From an uncultured Collinsella sp. (GTDB lineage Bacteria > Actinomycetota > Coriobacteriia > Coriobacteriales > Coriobacteriaceae): a stretch of DNA of 7,537 nt. Every line of letters starts with the position of its first letter. The stretch's first letter is position 1. The notes under the pieces were generated by a model. That model searched no databases. It was not told the origin of the DNA and saw nothing but the letters and a program-made list of their open reading frames with translations. The stretch is taken from contig CABTZM010000103.1 in assembly GCA_902489295.1 (NCBI GenBank), forward strand, positions 1-7,537, in the 5' to 3' direction. The translations under genes and the position numbers were made by a program. Below, piece by piece: positions 6,034-7,537 of this stretch.

Positions 6034-6411
6034 TTAGATATCCGCCTTGAGGTCGAGGGAAAGCGTCAGGGGCGCCGCAGTCTTTTCGTAGAAGTCGCAC
6101 ACGCTCGCGAGGATGAGCTCGGCATACACCGCAGCCTGGTCGTCTTCATCGACCGTAGCCTGGTCGCCAAAGGTAATAGTCATGCCAACGTGGGTCTCAT
6201 CGACATCGAATTTGATGGTGATGTCATCGCAGTCGACCGCGGTGCAACCAAAGATGAAAGCCTCCTCAGCAGCCATGCGGATGTCCTCGATGCGATCGAC
6301 AGACATAGAGCACAGGGCACCAACGTTGGCTGCCGTCATGCGCACAAGGCGAGCGAGACGCGGGTCACCGGCAACGGTCAGCGTGATAGGGCAGGTTGCT
6401 TCGCTACTCAT
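6034..6411 (-). CDS. RsbW-like anti-sigma factor with degenerate ATP-binding boxes
   Basis: The product is 125 residues, slightly shorter than typical RsbW or SpoIIAB. Residues 8-60 follow the RsbW layout, with a beta strand (ITLTVAG), a helix (RLARLVRMTAANVGAL) and then IEDIRMAAEEAFIFG (41-55) at the N-box. In RsbW this box reads E-A-C-T-N, and its Asn helps bind Mg-ATP; here that position is Phe (F54). The G1-type D-x-G-x-G and the G2 Gly-rich GLGL motif are not recognisable: FGDQATVDEDDQ (81-92) and VYAELILASVCDFYE (95-109) stand in their place. The kinase activity that inactivates RsbV is therefore doubtful. Partner binding to the sigma factor next door, 1 nt away, is inferred from context. 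The ATG at 6411 has GAGGAG 7 nt upstream and overlaps the preceding stop by 8 nt (ATGAGTAG). A longer reading to 6519 exists but would overlap the upstream gene without a ribosome site. Confidence 0.8.
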   Translation of the reverse strand: MSSEATCPITLTVAGDPRLARLVRMTAANVGALCSMSVDRIEDIRMAAEEAFIFGCTAVDCDDITIKFDVDETHVGMTITFGDQATVDEDDQAAVYAELILASVCDFYEKTAAPLTLSLDLKADI

Positions 6412-6988
6412 CGCAGGACTCCTCAGAGGTCTCGGCGGGCGTATAGGTGTAATACTGAGCCGGCTTGGATACAGACTTCTGACCATCATCGTCGCCCGCG
6501 GTGGCCTCGTCCTCGCCAATTAGGACGCGCTCGGTAGGCTGCTCGGCCTCTGCGGCAGCGGCGAGCTTGCGATCGGCGTCGGCTGCAGGAGCCTTCACCT
6601 TATTGAAGAGCTTCTGCACGGCGCCAGCCGCAGAGTCGGTCACACTCGACACGGCGTTACTTGCCTCGGCCACGCTACCCGTGACCTCGGAAATGTCACG
6701 AACCACAGCTTCGACCTCAACGAGGTTGGACGTCAGAGCGTCAACGGCAGTCTTGCTCGACTTGAGCAGCGGCTCCACCTGGGCAAGTGCCGGCGTAAGC
6801 TCGTCTACGGCGCCATCGAGCTTTGCCACCACGGGCTGTGCCTCGGCGAGTGTGTTGTTGAGGTCGCTCACCGTCTTGTCGAGCGAGTCGACGACGGTGC
6901 GGGTCTTGCGCAGCGTGAGCGCGAGCTCGATAACAGCCCACACGCCGGCAATGGCAAGTAGCATCAGGACAATTTGAATGGGACCCAT
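6404..6988 (-). CDS. DUF948-type membrane-anchored coiled-coil protein
   Basis: The product is 194 residues. It has one N-terminal transmembrane helix (about 4-25), then RKTR, which suggests the bulk is cytoplasmic. Residues 28-125 are a long amphipathic helical stretch of heptad-like character, rich in Val, Leu, Asp and Ala (for example VVDSLDKTVSDLNNTL). This is the pattern of DUF948 (YtxG-like) proteins, which in many actinobacteria lie between rarA and alaS. The tail is Ala-rich (132-150), then acidic (158-169), and ends with a Tyr/Thr patch (QYYTYTPAE, 178-186) and SEESCDE. The ATG at 6988 has GGGAGG 5 nt upstream. YtxG-type proteins are linked to stress responses in some firmicutes, which fits the anti-sigma gene it overlaps by 8 nt, but no activity is known from sequence. 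Confidence 0.82.
   Translation of the reverse strand: MGPIQIVLMLLAIAGVWAVIELALTLRKTRTVVDSLDKTVSDLNNTLAEAQPVVAKLDGAVDELTPALAQVEPLLKSSKTAVDALTSNLVEVEAVVRDISEVTGSVAEASNAVSSVTDSAAGAVQKLFNKVKAPAADADRKLAAAAEAEQPTERVLIGEDEATAGDDDGQKSVSKPAQYYTYTPAETSEESCDE
6419..6424 (-). promoter_or_regulatory. Ribosome binding site that sets the anti-sigma start
   Basis: GAGGAG on the minus strand, 7 nt before the ATG at 6411, inside the end of the upstream gene. It supports the 125-residue form over a longer one. Confidence 0.75.
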
Positions 6989-6993
6989 ACAAG

Positions 6994-7062
6994 CCTCCCA
7001 AAGGAATCGAAATACAGACGTTGTTCATGGTACCCCAAAGAAGGGGAAAGTTACCCAAAGGG
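6994..7062 (-). promoter_or_regulatory. Spacer upstream of DUF948 with three CCCAAAG words and GGGTA boxes
   Basis: The 95-nt gap between rarA and the DUF948 gene holds three plus-strand CCCAAAG words, at 6997-7003, 7034-7040 and 7054-7060. On the minus strand the two distal ones read CTTTGGGGTAC and CTTTGGGTAAC. GGGTAC (7035-7030) resembles the SigB-type -10 GGGTAT, with GGGTAA (7056-7051) 15 nt upstream as a poor -35. Short pairing GGTA/TACC plus CCCC/GGGG is also possible. GGGAGG at 6999-6994 is the ribosome site of the DUF948 gene. The regulatory role is tentative. Confidence 0.3.
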
Positions 7063-7083
7063 AATGCGCGAGGCGCCAATGAC

Positions 7084-7537
7084 CTACTTAGGCGCATTGC
7101 CGCTTCGGTCGCGTTCGCTTTGCTCTACGCGCCACTCTTCCCAGCCGCGCCCGGCAGGCTGCCAAAATGCACCGCGTTCCAAGCCTTCGGGCAAATAGCG
7201 CTGATCGACCCAGCCTTCGGGATAATCATGTGGATACTTATACACACCGTATTCATCGCTGCCCGGGCGATGGCGATCGCGCAGATAACTCGGCACCTCG
7301 CGAAGCCCACTAGAATGGATATCGGCCAGTGCCGCATCGATCGAAGCCTCACACGCGTTGGATTTTGGCGCCAAGCACACATAGAGTGCAGCCTGAGCCA
7401 GGTTAATGCGGCACTCGGGATAGCCAATGACCTCGGCAGACTTAAACGCGGCATGCGCCACCAAAAGCGCCTGCGGGTCGGCGTTGCCAACATCCTCAGA
7501 AGCGTGAATCATAATGCGGCGAGCGATAAACTTAGGA
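7084..7537 (-). CDS. rarA: RarA (MgsA) replication-associated recombination ATPase, C-terminal part
   Basis: Only the last 150 or so codons are in the window; the gene is cut at the right edge. The visible protein opens with PKFIARRIMIHASEDVGNAD, the strongly conserved segment at the start of the RarA C-terminal tetramerisation domain. It continues through LAQAALYVCLAPKSNA and ends with YKYPHDYPEGWVDQRYLP and GAFWQPAGRGWEEW, all typical of the family. RarA is a clamp-loader-like AAA+ ATPase that acts at stalled replication forks; its Walker motifs lie outside the window. The stop is TAG at 7086-7084. The protein ends shortly after the conserved part with a polar tail (EQSERDRSGNAPK). The gene lies 95 nt upstream of the DUF948 gene in the same direction. 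Confidence 0.95.
   Translation of the reverse strand, partial: PKFIARRIMIHASEDVGNADPQALLVAHAAFKSAEVIGYPECRINLAQAALYVCLAPKSNACEASIDAALADIHSSGLREVPSYLRDRHRPGSDEYGVYKYPHDYPEGWVDQRYLPEGLERGAFWQPAGRGWEEWRVEQSERDRSGNAPK

Noticed and set aside
6741..7097. Minus-strand frame across the rarA-DUF948 spacer into the DUF948 gene
   Set aside because: It is out of frame with DUF948, which has a proper ribosome site and a clear helix and coiled-coil pattern. The alternative becomes an Arg/Ala/His-rich string.

Overview
This window looks like a chromosomal segment from a Coriobacteriia-type actinobacterium, with Collinsella or a relative the best guess. That rests on the fairly high GC content (about 57-62% in two sampled coding lines), the protein character, and the gene order. 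No search was run, so the lineage is an inference. Seven of the eight genes lie on the minus strand and are packed with overlaps or very short gaps. One small gene lies on the plus strand.

Read along the minus strand (right to left), the layout is as follows. The C-terminal end of rarA (replication-associated recombination ATPase) is at 7537-7084. A 95-bp spacer carries repeated CCCAAAG words. A DUF948-type membrane-anchored coiled-coil gene (6988-6404) overlaps by 8 nt an RsbW-like anti-sigma gene (6411-6034). That gene is 1 nt from a SigB/SigF-family sigma factor (6032-5241), whose stop overlaps the start of an AI-2E/PerM-family membrane protein (5244-3832) as ATGA. Then come the plus-strand orphan (3586-3825) and a minus-strand intrinsic terminator (3492-3464). 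A good sigma-70 promoter (3465-3438) drives alaS (3391-734), followed after 17 nt by ruvX (716-288). The last gene overlaps ruvX by 8 nt and runs off the left edge; it is most likely the N-terminal tail of mltG.

From general knowledge, many actinobacteria keep rarA, DUF948, alaS, ruvX and mltG together in this order. Here a sigma/anti-sigma/AI-2E module sits inside that block, so a general-stress-type regulator is embedded among genes for translation, recombination and cell-wall synthesis. The anti-sigma partner has lost the recognisable ATP-binding boxes of RsbW, so it may not work as a kinase.

The most unusual stretch is 3464-3832. A low-GC (about 44%) two-helix membrane-protein gene points against its neighbours and ends 6 bp from the convergent AI-2E stop, inside a strong hairpin with no U-tract. 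The only recognisable terminator for the sigma operon lies beyond this gene, so the operon's 3' end is predicted to run antisense across it. I see no CRISPR array, transposon, tRNA or rRNA, and no clear-cut new multi-gene system. Most of the window is conserved housekeeping sequence.
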